DNA from: Confluentibacter flavum
Lineage (GTDB): Bacteria; Bacteroidota; Bacteroidia; Flavobacteriales; Flavobacteriaceae
Reading direction: 5' to 3'
DNA: 64,000 bases
NCBI RefSeq assembly: GCF_002843175.1
Contig: NZ_PJEO01000050.1
Coordinates: forward strand, 124,001 to 188,000
Shown here: positions 35,902 through 45,647 of the stretch, piece by piece
Numbering within the stretch: position 1 is the stretch's first letter
Layout: each line of letters opens with the position of its first letter
The notes under the pieces: generated by a model
Database searches by the model: none
Told to the model about the DNA's origin: nothing
The model's input: the letters and a program-made list of their open reading frames with translations, nothing else
Position numbers and translations under genes: made by a program

Positions 35902-37161
35902 ATGGAGCATTATAAAAATATACTTATGAGAATTAACAAACATATTATCCTAGTGGTAATTACAACACTAATTTCCTGTGTACAGCAAGTAAAAAATGAA
36001 CAAAAAATGGATGAACTTATATACAAAGAAGGAAGTTTAGGTTATGATTTAAAATTTTTACAAAAAAGAGACAAGGAACTTGTTGTTCTAAAAATTGATA
36101 GTTCTCAGGTAGTGATTTCTCCAAAATTTCAAGGTAAGGTTTTCACTTCTACAGCATCGGGGTTAAATGGAAAAAGTTTTGGATGGATAAATTACAAAGC
36201 CTTTGATGAAAAAGACGATCATATGAATGCTTATGGTGGAGAAAACAGATTTTGGCTGGGACCCGAGGGGAGTGCATTTTCTTTATTCTTTAAGCCTGGT
36301 GACAAAATGAATTTTGATAATTGGAAAACTCCTCCTCCAATCGACTCGGAATATTGGAAAGTGACAGACATAAATGAAATTAGTGTTACTATGGAAAAGG
36401 AAATGTCCTTGAGGAACTACGCAGATACTCAACTTGATATTAAAGCTGTAAGGAGGGTTGAAATATTGGGAGCTAGCCAAATTGAGAATTTGTTGCATAT
36501 AGATCTTGGGAGTTTGAATTTTGTAGGATTCAAAACTTACAATGAGATTATAAATACTGGGCAATTTGCATGGACTAAAGAAACTGGGGCACCGTGTATC
36601 TGGATATTAGATATGTTTCCCCCTTCCGATAATACAGTAATATTAATACCATTCCATAAAGGAGACTTGGACAAATTTGTCACTACAGATTATTTTGGGG
36701 AAATTTCATTAGACAGGATTAAATATTTAGATAGCACCATATTTTTCAGGGCTGATGGAAAATCAAGAGGCAAGTTGGGTATTTCTCCAAAAATAGCCAA
36801 AAACGTTGCGGGAAGTTATGACGCTATAAACAATATTTTAACCATTGCCATTTTTGATGTGGAGAAAGAATCCGTTTTCCTAAATCAGGAATGGACAACT
36901 AAAAAGAATCCTTTTGTTGGAGATGTAATTAACGCCTATAACGACGGACCCTTGGAAGATGGTTCACAGATGGGGCCGTTTTATGAAATTGAAAGTGCCT
37001 CACCCGCCGCCTTCCTTTCGCCTGAGGAAAGTCTGATACACAATCACAGCGTTTTTCATTTCACAGGAGATGATGAAGAATTGAATAAAATTATACAAAG
37101 TGTTTTTGGTGTAAGTATGCAAACTATAAAGGATGCATTTCAAAGTGGTAAAATCAAATAA
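35902..37161 (+). CDS. DUF6786-family lipoprotein
   Basis: About 419 residues. The ATG at 35926 would give a tighter lipoprotein signal ([15 protein letters not shown]), so the true start may be there. The mature protein is beta-rich and contains [13 protein letters not shown] and [20 protein letters not shown], patterns I associate with DUF6786 proteins of Bacteroidota polysaccharide loci; the function is not known to me. The fold looks like an aldose-epimerase-type beta-sandwich. It is 8 bases before fucI and so very likely co-expressed with fucose or D-arabinose uptake, which suggests a role in binding or converting the released sugar in the periplasm. Confidence 0.72.
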   Translation: MEHYKNILMRINKHIILVVITTLISCVQQVKNEQKMDELIYKEGSLGYDLKFLQKRDKELVVLKIDSSQVVISPKFQGKVFTSTASGLNGKSFGWINYKAFDEKDDHMNAYGGENRFWLGPEGSAFSLFFKPGDKMNFDNWKTPPPIDSEYWKVTDINEISVTMEKEMSLRNYADTQLDIKAVRRVEILGASQIENLLHIDLGSLNFVGFKTYNEIINTGQFAWTKETGAPCIWILDMFPPSDNTVILIPFHKGDLDKFVTTDYFGEISLDRIKYLDSTIFFRADGKSRGKLGISPKIAKNVAGSYDAINNILTIAIFDVEKESVFLNQEWTTKKNPFVGDVINAYNDGPLEDGSQMGPFYEIESASPAAFLSPEESLIHNHSVFHFTGDDEELNKIIQSVFGVSMQTIKDAFQSGKIK

Positions 37162-37169
37162 AAAATAGT

Positions 37170-38939
37170 ATGTCTGAAAGAAGTGAATATCCCAAGATAG
37201 GAATCCGCCCTATAATAGATGGAAGGCTTGGAGGAGTAAGGGAATCCTTGGAGGAAGTGACCATGAACATGGCAAAAAACATTGCGGCTTTATTCAATGA
37301 AAATTTAAGGTATCCTGATGGAACGGCCATACAGTGTGTCATATCTGATACCTGCATTGGTGGTGTTAAGGAAGCCACGGACTGTGATAAAAAATTTAAA
37401 TCCCAAAATGTAGGAGTTTCTCTTTCGGTTACCCCCTGTTGGTGCTATGGAACCGAGACCATGGACACTGATCCGCATATTCCAAAGGCCATTTGGGGCT
37501 TCAATGGGACAGAACGGCCAGGAGCGGTCTATCTAGCCGCCACTTTGGCGGCACACAACCAAAAAGGATTGCCCTCCTTTGGAATCTATGGACACGATGT
37601 ACAGGATATTGACGATAAAACTATAACTGATGATGTAAAGAAAAAACTTTTGAGTTTTGCCAGAGCCGGTATGGCAGTGGCCTTGATGAAAGGAAAATCT
37701 TATCTGGCTATTGGAGGCGTATCCATGGGGATCGTAGGCTCTGCTGTGGAACCTGACTTTTTTCAATCCTATCTAGGTATGCGTAACGAATTTGTGGACT
37801 CTACTGAGGTTTTTAGAAGGATAGAACAAGGAATATATGACAAGGACGAATACGACAAAGCTCTAAAATGGACTAAGAAGAACTGCAAGGAAGGAAAAGA
37901 TTATAATGAAATAGGTAAACAAAGGTCTCGAAAACAAAAAGATGGTGACTGGGAATTTGTAGTCAAGATGACGCTTATTATTCGTGATCTTATGGAGGGT
38001 AACCCAAAGTTGAAAAAAATGGGCTTTGGTGAGGAATCCTTGGGGCACAACGCATTGGTTTCTGGTTTCCAAGGTCAAAGGCAATGGACGGATTTTCTAC
38101 CCAATGGAGATTTTTCGGAAGCGATTCTCAACTCTTCATTTGATTGGAACGGAATACGGATGCCTTACATAGTGGCTACGGAGAACGATTCCCTGAATGG
38201 TGTCTCAATGCTTTTCAACTATCTCTTGACCAACACTGCCCAGATATTCGCCGATGTGCGTACCTATTGGAGCCCCGATGCCGTGGAACGTGTAACCGGC
38301 TGGAAGCCTGAAGATAAAGCTAGTCAAGGATTTATCCATTTGATTAACTCGGGTTCGGCTACCCTAGACGGGACTGGAAGAATGAAGAAAAATGGAAAGC
38401 CTGTGATGAAGCCATTCTGGGAAATTTCCGAAAAAGAAAAACAGGAATGCCTCGATGCGACCACATGGTACCCAGCAAACTTGGGGTATTTCAAAGGTGG
38501 AGGCTATTCCTCTAATTACCTCACAAAGGGTGGGATACCTGTAACCATGTGTAGAATTAACCTGACTAAGGGTCTGGGACCAATCATTCAAATTGCGGAA
38601 GGATGGACAATTGACCTTCCGGAAAAGGTACATAACACTTTGGACGAACGTACTGACAGAACATGGCCAACCACTTGGTTCGTTCCAGAATTGACAGGAG
38701 AAGGTGCCTTTACCGATGTCTACTCGGTAATGAACAATTGGGGTTCAAACCATGGGGCCATTAGTTATGGGCACATTGGACATGATTTGATAACCCTTGC
38801 CTCCATGTTGCGGATTCCAGTTTGTATGCACAATGTAGCTCCAGAGAGAATTTTTAGGCCTACAGCTTGGAACTCCTTCGGCATGGACATAGAAGGAGCT
38901 GATTACAGAGCCTGTAGTAATTACGGATCATTGTATTAA
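37170..38939 (+). CDS. fucI: L-fucose isomerase
   Basis: A 589-residue protein of nearly the same length as E. coli FucI (591). The N-terminal [12 protein letters not shown], the [11 protein letters not shown] region, and the manganese-site segment [15 protein letters not shown] with the late H in [18 protein letters not shown] are all family features. It isomerises L-fucose to L-fuculose and, as known for the family, D-arabinose to D-ribulose. The following fucP gene (16-base gap) supplies the substrate. Fuculokinase and fuculose-1-phosphate aldolase are not in the window, so the pathway must be completed elsewhere. Because a GH172 enzyme lies nearby, D-arabinose is a serious alternative substrate. 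Confidence 0.95.
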   Translation: MSERSEYPKIGIRPIIDGRLGGVRESLEEVTMNMAKNIAALFNENLRYPDGTAIQCVISDTCIGGVKEATDCDKKFKSQNVGVSLSVTPCWCYGTETMDTDPHIPKAIWGFNGTERPGAVYLAATLAAHNQKGLPSFGIYGHDVQDIDDKTITDDVKKKLLSFARAGMAVALMKGKSYLAIGGVSMGIVGSAVEPDFFQSYLGMRNEFVDSTEVFRRIEQGIYDKDEYDKALKWTKKNCKEGKDYNEIGKQRSRKQKDGDWEFVVKMTLIIRDLMEGNPKLKKMGFGEESLGHNALVSGFQGQRQWTDFLPNGDFSEAILNSSFDWNGIRMPYIVATENDSLNGVSMLFNYLLTNTAQIFADVRTYWSPDAVERVTGWKPEDKASQGFIHLINSGSATLDGTGRMKKNGKPVMKPFWEISEKEKQECLDATTWYPANLGYFKGGGYSSNYLTKGGIPVTMCRINLTKGLGPIIQIAEGWTIDLPEKVHNTLDERTDRTWPTTWFVPELTGEGAFTDVYSVMNNWGSNHGAISYGHIGHDLITLASMLRIPVCMHNVAPERIFRPTAWNSFGMDIEGADYRACSNYGSLY

Positions 38940-38955
38940 ATTATTTATAAAGAAA

Positions 38956-40242
38956 ATGACAAAAAATATATCGACCAAATATACTTTGATAAAGCCAGGA
39001 AATCTATGGCCTTTCATTTTAGTGACAAGTCTTTTCTTTTGGTGGGGGCTGGCCAATAATATGACTGATACGTTATTGGCGGCTTTTAAGCGTATTATGA
39101 GCATGACAGATTTCCAGACATCCTGGATTCAAATTGCCTTTTATGGCTCCTATTTTTTGCTTGCCTTACCAGCAGCCATTCTTATTAAAAAATACAGTTA
39201 TAAAACAGGAGTATTGGTGGGTTTGGGTCTTTTTATTCTAGGCTCGATACTTTTTTATCCAGCAAGCATTACCATGGCTTATAGCCATTTTTTGGTGGCA
39301 TTGTTTGTTCTAGCAGGAGGACTTTCCATTTTGGAAACCGCGGCCAACCCTTATATAATCTCTATGGGGCCTGAAGAAACTGGAACTAGAAGGTTAAACC
39401 TAGCACAATCATTTAATCCTTTGGGTTCAATAACGGGAGTTATATTGAGCAAGTTTTTTATTCTTTCCCATCTAAACCTTTCGAGTGCGGAGGAACGTGC
39501 AAGTATGGTGCCTGACAAGTTAAGGGCTATACAATCAGAAGAACTTGTTTCCGTAATGGGACCATATGTTAGTTTGGCTCTCTGTCTTTTGATTATTTGG
39601 ATTATGGTGAAATATACTAATATGCCCAAAGCCTCAGATGAAAGTGCTAATTTGAATCTGATGAACAGTATAAAAAGACTCATAAAAAAGTTAAATTATC
39701 GTTGGGCGGTAATTGCTCAGTTTTTTTACATGGGCGCGCAGATCGGTGTATGGTCGTTTACTATTCGATATGTAATGCAGGAACTTGGAGTTAACGAGGA
39801 CAATGCGGCCAATTATTATATGGCCTCCTTGATTTTGTTTTCTATTTCTCGTTTTATATTCACCGGTTTAATGAAATATATAGCACCTAGAAGATTGCTA
39901 TTTATCAGTGCGATTGGAGGAGGAATAAGTACTCTCTTGGTAATTAATAGTGGAGGGTATATAGGGGTAATGTCTCTTGTAGCAATCTCTGGATTTATGT
40001 CATTGATGTTCCCAACAATTTATGGGTTGGGTATGCAGGGGTTGGGACAGGACACTAAAATAGGTGGATCCGGACTTATAATGGCTATTTTGGGAGGAGC
40101 GGTATTTACTACGATACAGGGTCAAATTTCTGATTGGACTCAAAGTATCAAAATATCCTTTATTATCCCATTAATATGCTTTTTTGTAGTATTGCTTTAT
40201 GCTGGAATCCAAAGAAAGTTGGAACCAAAAGGCTTAATTTGA
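38956..40242 (+). CDS. fucP: L-fucose:proton symporter family permease (MFS)
   Basis: A 428-residue major facilitator protein with twelve hydrophobic helices. FucP-subfamily traits are visible: FFWWGLANNMTDTLLAAFKR in helix 1, LALPAAILIKKYSYKTGVLVGLGL in helices 2-3 and ILETAANPYIISMGPEETGTRRLNLAQSFNPLGS in helices 4-5. It imports L-fucose or structurally related sugars such as D-arabinose with protons. It forms an operon with fucI and DUF6786. About 275 bases of A+T-rich sequence separate it from the GH116-like frame, so the operon probably ends here. Confidence 0.92.
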   Translation: MTKNISTKYTLIKPGNLWPFILVTSLFFWWGLANNMTDTLLAAFKRIMSMTDFQTSWIQIAFYGSYFLLALPAAILIKKYSYKTGVLVGLGLFILGSILFYPASITMAYSHFLVALFVLAGGLSILETAANPYIISMGPEETGTRRLNLAQSFNPLGSITGVILSKFFILSHLNLSSAEERASMVPDKLRAIQSEELVSVMGPYVSLALCLLIIWIMVKYTNMPKASDESANLNLMNSIKRLIKKLNYRWAVIAQFFYMGAQIGVWSFTIRYVMQELGVNEDNAANYYMASLILFSISRFIFTGLMKYIAPRRLLFISAIGGGISTLLVINSGGYIGVMSLVAISGFMSLMFPTIYGLGMQGLGQDTKIGGSGLIMAILGGAVFTTIQGQISDWTQSIKISFIIPLICFFVVLLYAGIQRKLEPKGLI

Positions 40243-40582
40243 AACGTTTAATGTACCATGTTTTATAAATTATTAATAAAAAATTAAGTTAAAGACTAGT
40301 TAACTGGAGTTTATTAAATATTAATCTCTGTATATATAGAAAACTCTGAGTAAACTAGTTAAGATGTTGTCATGCATTCTTACTGAAATAAATTAAAAAG
40401 GAATTATAATTTTTAAAGAGATAGGATTTGTGGGGTTGACAGGAATTCATCATGTTTTATTAAGTTTAAATCTTTGACTTAATTCATAATGGGTTGGAAG
40501 ATAGAACTAATAATTTTTGGTACCCTTACAGAATTTAATTGTTTTAAAAAAATATGCTGATAGTCTAAGCCTATATGTAATC
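40243..40582. other. A+T-rich intergenic region before the GH116-like gene
   Basis: About 340 bases. ACTAGTTAA occurs at 40295-40303 and 40354-40362. A TTG at 40436-40438 and TAAGTTTA at 40461-40468 (22-base spacer) make a weak promoter candidate. Nothing else stands out. A TTG codon at 40517 opens the GH116 frame early, but I do not accept it as the start. Confidence 0.4.
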
Positions 40583-43246
40583 ATGGAGAATAAAGGAAGA
40601 TACAAAAATCGTCGATCGTTTTTAAAAAAACTTGTTGCTGGGGGCGTTAGCGCTTCAGTGGTACCTAGTTCCTTGCTTGCCCAATCGGTGCTGCAATCAT
40701 ACGAAAGTGAAGAAAATAAAATTACTTATCCGGGCTCAAAGGAATTTGCGGGGGGAACCCGGGGTTATAATGTTGACTATTTTGGGAAACATTTAGATAG
40801 GGTTGCTTTTCCAATCGGGGGAATGGGTGCGGGGATGTTCTGTCTAGAAGGGACGGGATCTATATCGCACATGTCCATACGTAATCGACCAGAGATATTC
40901 CATGAACCGAACATGTTTGCTGCCATTTCGGTGAAAGATCTGGATAAAGGTGCTAAAATTATCGAGGGACCCGTACCCGATTGGAAAATGTTCGGACAAC
41001 GAGGAACAGGGAACGGATCCTTTGGAGCAAACTACGGGTTACCACGGTTTGGAAAAACTAATTTTAGAACAAACTTCCCCTTCGCAACCATTAAACTTGA
41101 AGACGAAGACCTGCCCCTAAATGTTGAGGTGCTTGGTTGGAGCCCCTTTATACCTACGGATGAAGATAATTCAAGTCTTCCTTTAGGAGCATTAGAGTAT
41201 AAGTTCAAGAATAGGAGCAATAAGTCTATCGAGGCTGTTTTTTCCTATAATTCAAGAAATTTTGTTCTGGACAGTGCACATAAGGGCAGCATTAAGGGTG
41301 TGATAAAAGGTTTTGTCCTGAGGCAGGAAGGTTCAAAGGATGCACCTCAATTAGAAACAAATTTTGCTATATTTTCTGATGATGAAAATACAGTGGTAGA
41401 TCACTGCTGGTTTCGTGGAGCCTGGTTTGATCCACTAACTATGCTTTGGAACACAATAAAAGAAGGAAAGGTTATGCCTAATGCTCCTGTTGACGAAGGG
41501 GCTCCAGGCGCTTCTCTGTTTGTGCCTTTTAAATTAGAGGGGGGAGAAGAAAAATCCATTCGAGTGATGATGGCCTGGTATGTCCCGGCATCCGATCTTC
41601 ATTTTGGAGATGTCACATCTAATAAAAATTGTAATGATTCTGTTGATTGTTGTTCTTCCATTATGGATTCTGGTCTTGGGAAGGGCATAAAAATCATTCC
41701 ATCTAAAACCTATAAACCTTGGTATAGCAGCAAGTTCAATAATATTGAAGAAGTTGTCAAGTATTGGAGAGACAACTATGATAATCTCTATGAGCGATCT
41801 TCTCTTTTTAGAGATGCATTTTATAACAGTACTCTCCCATCTGAGGTAATTGAAGCCGTAGCAGCGAATATGACTATTCTTAAATCGCCCACAGTAATGA
41901 GGCAATTCGATGGTCGATTATGGAGTTGGGAGGGTTGTGGTGATGACAACGGTTGCTGCCCTGGTTCATGTACACATGTTTGGAACTATGCACAGGCCAT
42001 TCCTCATCTTTTTCCTGCACTGGAAAGGAGCTTGAGACATACAGAATTCTGCGAAAGTCAAAGTCCAGAAGGACATCAGACCTTTAGGTCTAATTTACCA
42101 ATTTCTCCTACCAAGCATGATTTCCATGCTGCATCTGATGGACAACTGGGAGGAATAATGAAAGTATATAGGGAATGGAGAATATGTGGGGATAACGATT
42201 GGCTCAAAAAGATGTACCCATTAGTAAAGGTCAGTATGGATTATTGCGTTGAAACTTGGGATCCCCTAAACAAAGGTGTTTTAGAAGAGCCGCACCATAA
42301 TACTTATGACATTGAATTCTGGGGGCCAGATGGAATGTGCACCAGCTTTTATTTGGGCGCTTTATTAGCGATAAGCAAAATGGGGAAATCGTTGAAAAAA
42401 GATGTATCATTCTATGACCTGCTTTATTCAAAGGGGAAAAAGTATATGGAGAATGAATTATATAATGGGGAATATTTTATTCAAAAGATCCAGTGGACCG
42501 GGCTTCAAGCCCCCGATCCTGTAAAAGCTTCGGAAATATCAGTGGGTGGCAGTTATTCAGAGGAAGCCCTTATAATATTGAAGAACGAGGGTCCAAAATA
42601 CCAGTATGGACAAGGGTGTCTTTCGGATGGTATATTGGGAGGATGGATTGCAAGAATGTGTGGACTGGAAGACCCAGTTGATGCAGAAAAAACAAGAAAT
42701 CATTTGATTGCTGTACATAAGTATAACCTCAAAAGAGACCTAACGGATCATGTTAACCCACAACGTCCATCATATGCACTTGGAAATGAAGGCGGATTAC
42801 TTTTGTGTTCTTGGCCAAAGAGAGGAAAACTTTCCTTACCATTTGTCTATAGTAATGAGGTTTGGACGGGAATCGAATATCAAGTAGCTTCCCATCTTAT
42901 GATGATGGGAGAAGTTGAACAGGGATTGGAAATTGTACGGACTTGTCGTGATCGGTACGACGGACGTATTCGCAACCCGTTCAACGAATATGAGTGTGGA
43001 AGTTGGTATGCGCGTGCTATGTCAAGTTATGGGCTTATACAAGGATTGACTGGGATTAAATATGACGCTGTGGACAAAACGCTTTACATAGATTCCCGAA
43101 TTGGGGATAACTTTACATCGTTTCTTTCTACTGCCAAGGGGTTTGGGAATATCGGTTTAAAGGAGGGTAAACCTGTAATCGACATAAAGTACGGAACTAT
43201 CGATCTACAAAATGTTATAGTATCGGGAAAACGTTTTAAGGTGTAA
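40583..43246 (+). CDS. GH116-like glycoside hydrolase, Tat-exported
   Basis: About 887 residues from the ATG at 40583. The N-terminus carries a twin-arginine signal (NRRSFLKKLVAGGVS, then SLLAQS), which argues for this ATG and for a folded exported enzyme. An N-terminal beta domain opens with FPIGGMGAGMFCLEG, the hallmark of the GBA2/GH116 type, and the C-terminal (alpha/alpha)6 barrel begins near GRLWSWEGCGDD. The stretch HNTYDIEFWGPDGMC probably carries the acid/base aspartate by comparison with characterised GH116 enzymes. Family activities include beta-glucosidase, beta-xylosidase and N-acetyl-beta-glucosaminidase; I cannot choose. A cysteine-rich segment (CGDDNGCCPGSC) beside the barrel start may bind a metal or form disulfides. 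Confidence 0.85.
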   Translation: MENKGRYKNRRSFLKKLVAGGVSASVVPSSLLAQSVLQSYESEENKITYPGSKEFAGGTRGYNVDYFGKHLDRVAFPIGGMGAGMFCLEGTGSISHMSIRNRPEIFHEPNMFAAISVKDLDKGAKIIEGPVPDWKMFGQRGTGNGSFGANYGLPRFGKTNFRTNFPFATIKLEDEDLPLNVEVLGWSPFIPTDEDNSSLPLGALEYKFKNRSNKSIEAVFSYNSRNFVLDSAHKGSIKGVIKGFVLRQEGSKDAPQLETNFAIFSDDENTVVDHCWFRGAWFDPLTMLWNTIKEGKVMPNAPVDEGAPGASLFVPFKLEGGEEKSIRVMMAWYVPASDLHFGDVTSNKNCNDSVDCCSSIMDSGLGKGIKIIPSKTYKPWYSSKFNNIEEVVKYWRDNYDNLYERSSLFRDAFYNSTLPSEVIEAVAANMTILKSPTVMRQFDGRLWSWEGCGDDNGCCPGSCTHVWNYAQAIPHLFPALERSLRHTEFCESQSPEGHQTFRSNLPISPTKHDFHAASDGQLGGIMKVYREWRICGDNDWLKKMYPLVKVSMDYCVETWDPLNKGVLEEPHHNTYDIEFWGPDGMCTSFYLGALLAISKMGKSLKKDVSFYDLLYSKGKKYMENELYNGEYFIQKIQWTGLQAPDPVKASEISVGGSYSEEALIILKNEGPKYQYGQGCLSDGILGGWIARMCGLEDPVDAEKTRNHLIAVHKYNLKRDLTDHVNPQRPSYALGNEGGLLLCSWPKRGKLSLPFVYSNEVWTGIEYQVASHLMMMGEVEQGLEIVRTCRDRYDGRIRNPFNEYECGSWYARAMSSYGLIQGLTGIKYDAVDKTLYIDSRIGDNFTSFLSTAKGFGNIGLKEGKPVIDIKYGTIDLQNVIVSGKRFKV

Positions 43247-43304
43247 CTTATAATTTTTATTGATCTGAATTGAAAATTTATTGAAAAAATATGATCAGAG
43301 TAAT

Positions 43305-43871
43305 ATGGAAAAACCAAAATTAATACTTATTGGAGGATTCTTGGGTGCAGGCAAAACAACACTTATATCTATGGCTGTCCAATTATTAAAATCCCAGAAT
43401 AGAAAGGTCGGTATTATAACCAAAGATCAAGCTGCAGGTTTGGTCGACACTTATGTTTTAGAGCATGATGGATTTAAAGTAGAGGAGGTTTCAAGAAGTT
43501 GTTTTTGTTGTGATTTTAAAGGATTTTTTAATGCAATTTTTAGTCTAGTAAACTCTTTTAATTGTGAAATAATCTTGGCAGAACCTGTTGGCAGCTGTAC
43601 GGATCTGTCTGCAATCTTAATACAACGCTTAAAATCAGTATATCGCAATTATATAGATTTAGGAACTCTTTCTGTTATGGTAGATCCCTTAAAGTTGCAA
43701 AGAATTCTTATTAACGATTGTGTAACCAAGGTTGGATCCGCATATGACCAAATTATCAAGGATGTCATTAAAACTTTTGAAGAACAAGGTTTTAGATTTG
43801 AAATTATTGCAGTAAAACATTTCATCCTAGAATATTCCAATCCAAGTTATAGGCATAATGAGGTTTGGTAA
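43305..43871 (+). CDS. CobW/P47K (COG0523) GTPase, shortened
   Basis: About 188 residues from the ATG at 43305 (a TTG at 43281 is less likely). The P-loop GGFLGAGKTT, the metal-binding CxCC motif (CFCC), the family segment EPVGSCTDLSA and SVMVDPLKLQ are intact. Typical members are 300 residues or more and next contain the NKxD guanine-specificity motif and a C-terminal domain; here no NKxD is present and the protein ends at a TAA after an unfamiliar 50-residue tail. It may be a truncated, possibly non-functional relative, or a special short form. COG0523 proteins deliver zinc, cobalt, nickel or iron to target enzymes; the cysteine-rich GH116-like enzyme encoded just upstream is one conceivable client. 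Confidence 0.7.
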   Translation: MEKPKLILIGGFLGAGKTTLISMAVQLLKSQNRKVGIITKDQAAGLVDTYVLEHDGFKVEEVSRSCFCCDFKGFFNAIFSLVNSFNCEIILAEPVGSCTDLSAILIQRLKSVYRNYIDLGTLSVMVDPLKLQRILINDCVTKVGSAYDQIIKDVIKTFEEQGFRFEIIAVKHFILEYSNPSYRHNEVW

Positions 43872-44411
43872 TATGAGGATTGTTTGTTTAAAATTATAGA
43901 GAAGAAGAGGTATGTATTATTTAGAGGAATTTTGAATCCTTATTTTGGTGATAATTTAATAATAGGGGTTTGACATTATGTAATGTTACAATTATCCAGT
44001 TTTATGAAATTTAGTTAGTTATTTAGTTAGTTTAGTTGTTTTGAGTTTTGCCGGGTCTTATATAAGACCTGGCAGTTCTCATAAATATAAAGTATATACA
44101 TTAGTATTTCCTTTATATTTATTGACATTCAGATTAAGTTGGCAACTACAAGTACAACACCATAGAACTGTTGAAAAAAGAAAGGCTATAAGTTGGAAAA
44201 TCGAAAGAATCATTAGGCTCGTTACAAAGAGTAATTCAATAGAACTTAATTTTATTCGAAAGGCAAGTTGGACAAATGAATTACATTTATTTTTTTAATA
44301 AACAAGAGGAATGGATTTATACTCTTTGTACTCAAAGAATTCAACGAGAATTATAAAAAGGTGACAAAATTAAACACATTATAAAATCTATACTAACATT
44401 AAATAAAAACT
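43872..44411. other. Intergenic region with palindrome, before GH172 gene
   Basis: About 540 bases. It contains a run of TTAGTTAG-like short repeats at about 44010-44040 and the palindrome at 44050-44073. A TTG-started frame of 85 codons (44041-44298) has no recognisable domain and starts inside the repeat, so I do not call it a gene. Confidence 0.45.
44050..44073. repeat. 24-base near-perfect palindrome
   Basis: GCCGGGTCTTATATAAGACC followed by TGGC reads almost the same on both strands; the only exception is a G/T pair that would form a wobble in RNA. No T-run follows on either strand, so it is not a normal terminator. It could be a protein-binding site or the scar of a mobile element. Confidence 0.6.
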
Positions 44412-45626
44412 ATGATCATGTTGAATAACCTTAGAATGAATCAAATATTGAAACTCACATCGATGATTTTCTTGTTTTTTACTATGAACCTTGTCGCACA
44501 GGACACTTCTAACTCCCTTTCGGCCTTAACACAGGATAAAGAAGGTGTTAAAAGTAAGAGAGTGAGCAGTTATGATGAAACGGGTAAAAATAGTGACTAT
44601 AAAGGCCCTATTAAACCTGGGGAATTTTTCACATTGTGTGATATAAAAGGTACCGGTATTATCAATCATATATGGATAACTATTTCGCCTACTGCTGATG
44701 AAATGAGTAGAAATGATGTGGTGCTTAGAATGTATTGGGATGGCAGCGAAACTCCTTCGGTGGAGTCACCAATTGGTGCCTTTTTTGGGCAAGGCTGGGA
44801 AGAGTCCTATGATTTTTCATCATTGCCTCTTAGTGCCGGGCCGAAGAACGGTGCAGCGTTGGTAAGTTATTTTCAAATGCCATTCCATAAAAGTGCGAGA
44901 ATTGAAATTGAGAACCAATCTGATACCGAAATTGATGCATTTTATTATTATGTAGATTACATTGAAGTTGATAAATTGCCCAATAATACATTATATTTTC
45001 ATGCATGGTATAATCATGAACTGACAAAGAGTCTTCCAGATGGCGAGAATGAATGGGGGCTATTGGGAGAATCTAGGGCTAACTCGTCAGTGCAGGACAA
45101 TTATCTGATAATGGAAACAAAGGGAAAGGGTCATTTCGTGGGAGTTAATTATTATGTAAATAGCCCTACACCAATGTGGTATGGAGAAGGAGATGACATG
45201 ATGTACATAGATGGCGAAAGTTCGCCGTCATTACATGGTACTGGAACTGAAGATTATTTCAACACTTCATGGTGCCCCAAAGTTCCTTTTTCACATCCTT
45301 ATTTCGGGTATCCAAGAGTTAATGGGGATATAGGATGGCTAGGAAGGACTCATGTATATCGTTACCATATAACTGATCCAATTCATTTTGATTCTTCTTT
45401 CAAATTTACCATTGAGCATGGACACAACAATAATCTCACCCTTGATTTGGCTAGTGTGGCTTACTGGTACCAAGATAAACCATTTACTGAATTTCCAAAA
45501 TTGCAAGATAAAGAGGAACGAAAACCGATGCCAATCCCGTCGGCACAAGATATTCATATCTGGAGAGATGCATGGAGAAAGAGTAAGGGTTATGAAAGGC
45601 AGCTTTGGGGTAACGAACGTGAATAA
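44412..45626 (+). CDS. GH172 (DUF2961) glycoside hydrolase
   Basis: A 404-residue exported protein (signal IFLFFTMNLVAQ; ATGs at 44412, 44418 and 44436 all keep it). The double jelly-roll DUF2961 features are clear: FFTLCDIKGTGIINHIW, the acid-rich WYGEGDDMMYIDGE and the signature HGTGTEDYFNTSW. DUF2961 is now glycoside hydrolase family 172, whose known members act on alpha-D-fructofuranosides and on D-arabinofuranosides. At about 400 residues it is a single-protomer form; GH172 works as a trimer-based oligomer. Proximity to fucI and fucP, which also handle D-arabinose, makes a D-arabinofuranosidase activity attractive but unproven. Confidence 0.85.
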   Translation: MIMLNNLRMNQILKLTSMIFLFFTMNLVAQDTSNSLSALTQDKEGVKSKRVSSYDETGKNSDYKGPIKPGEFFTLCDIKGTGIINHIWITISPTADEMSRNDVVLRMYWDGSETPSVESPIGAFFGQGWEESYDFSSLPLSAGPKNGAALVSYFQMPFHKSARIEIENQSDTEIDAFYYYVDYIEVDKLPNNTLYFHAWYNHELTKSLPDGENEWGLLGESRANSSVQDNYLIMETKGKGHFVGVNYYVNSPTPMWYGEGDDMMYIDGESSPSLHGTGTEDYFNTSWCPKVPFSHPYFGYPRVNGDIGWLGRTHVYRYHITDPIHFDSSFKFTIEHGHNNNLTLDLASVAYWYQDKPFTEFPKLQDKEERKPMPIPSAQDIHIWRDAWRKSKGYERQLWGNERE

Positions 45627-45647
45627 AAACAATTTTCCTTACAAAAT

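Noticed and set aside
44041-44298. Plus-strand TTG-started frame of 85 codons before GH172
   Set aside because: It begins at a repeat and runs through the palindrome, with no domain and an odd residue composition.
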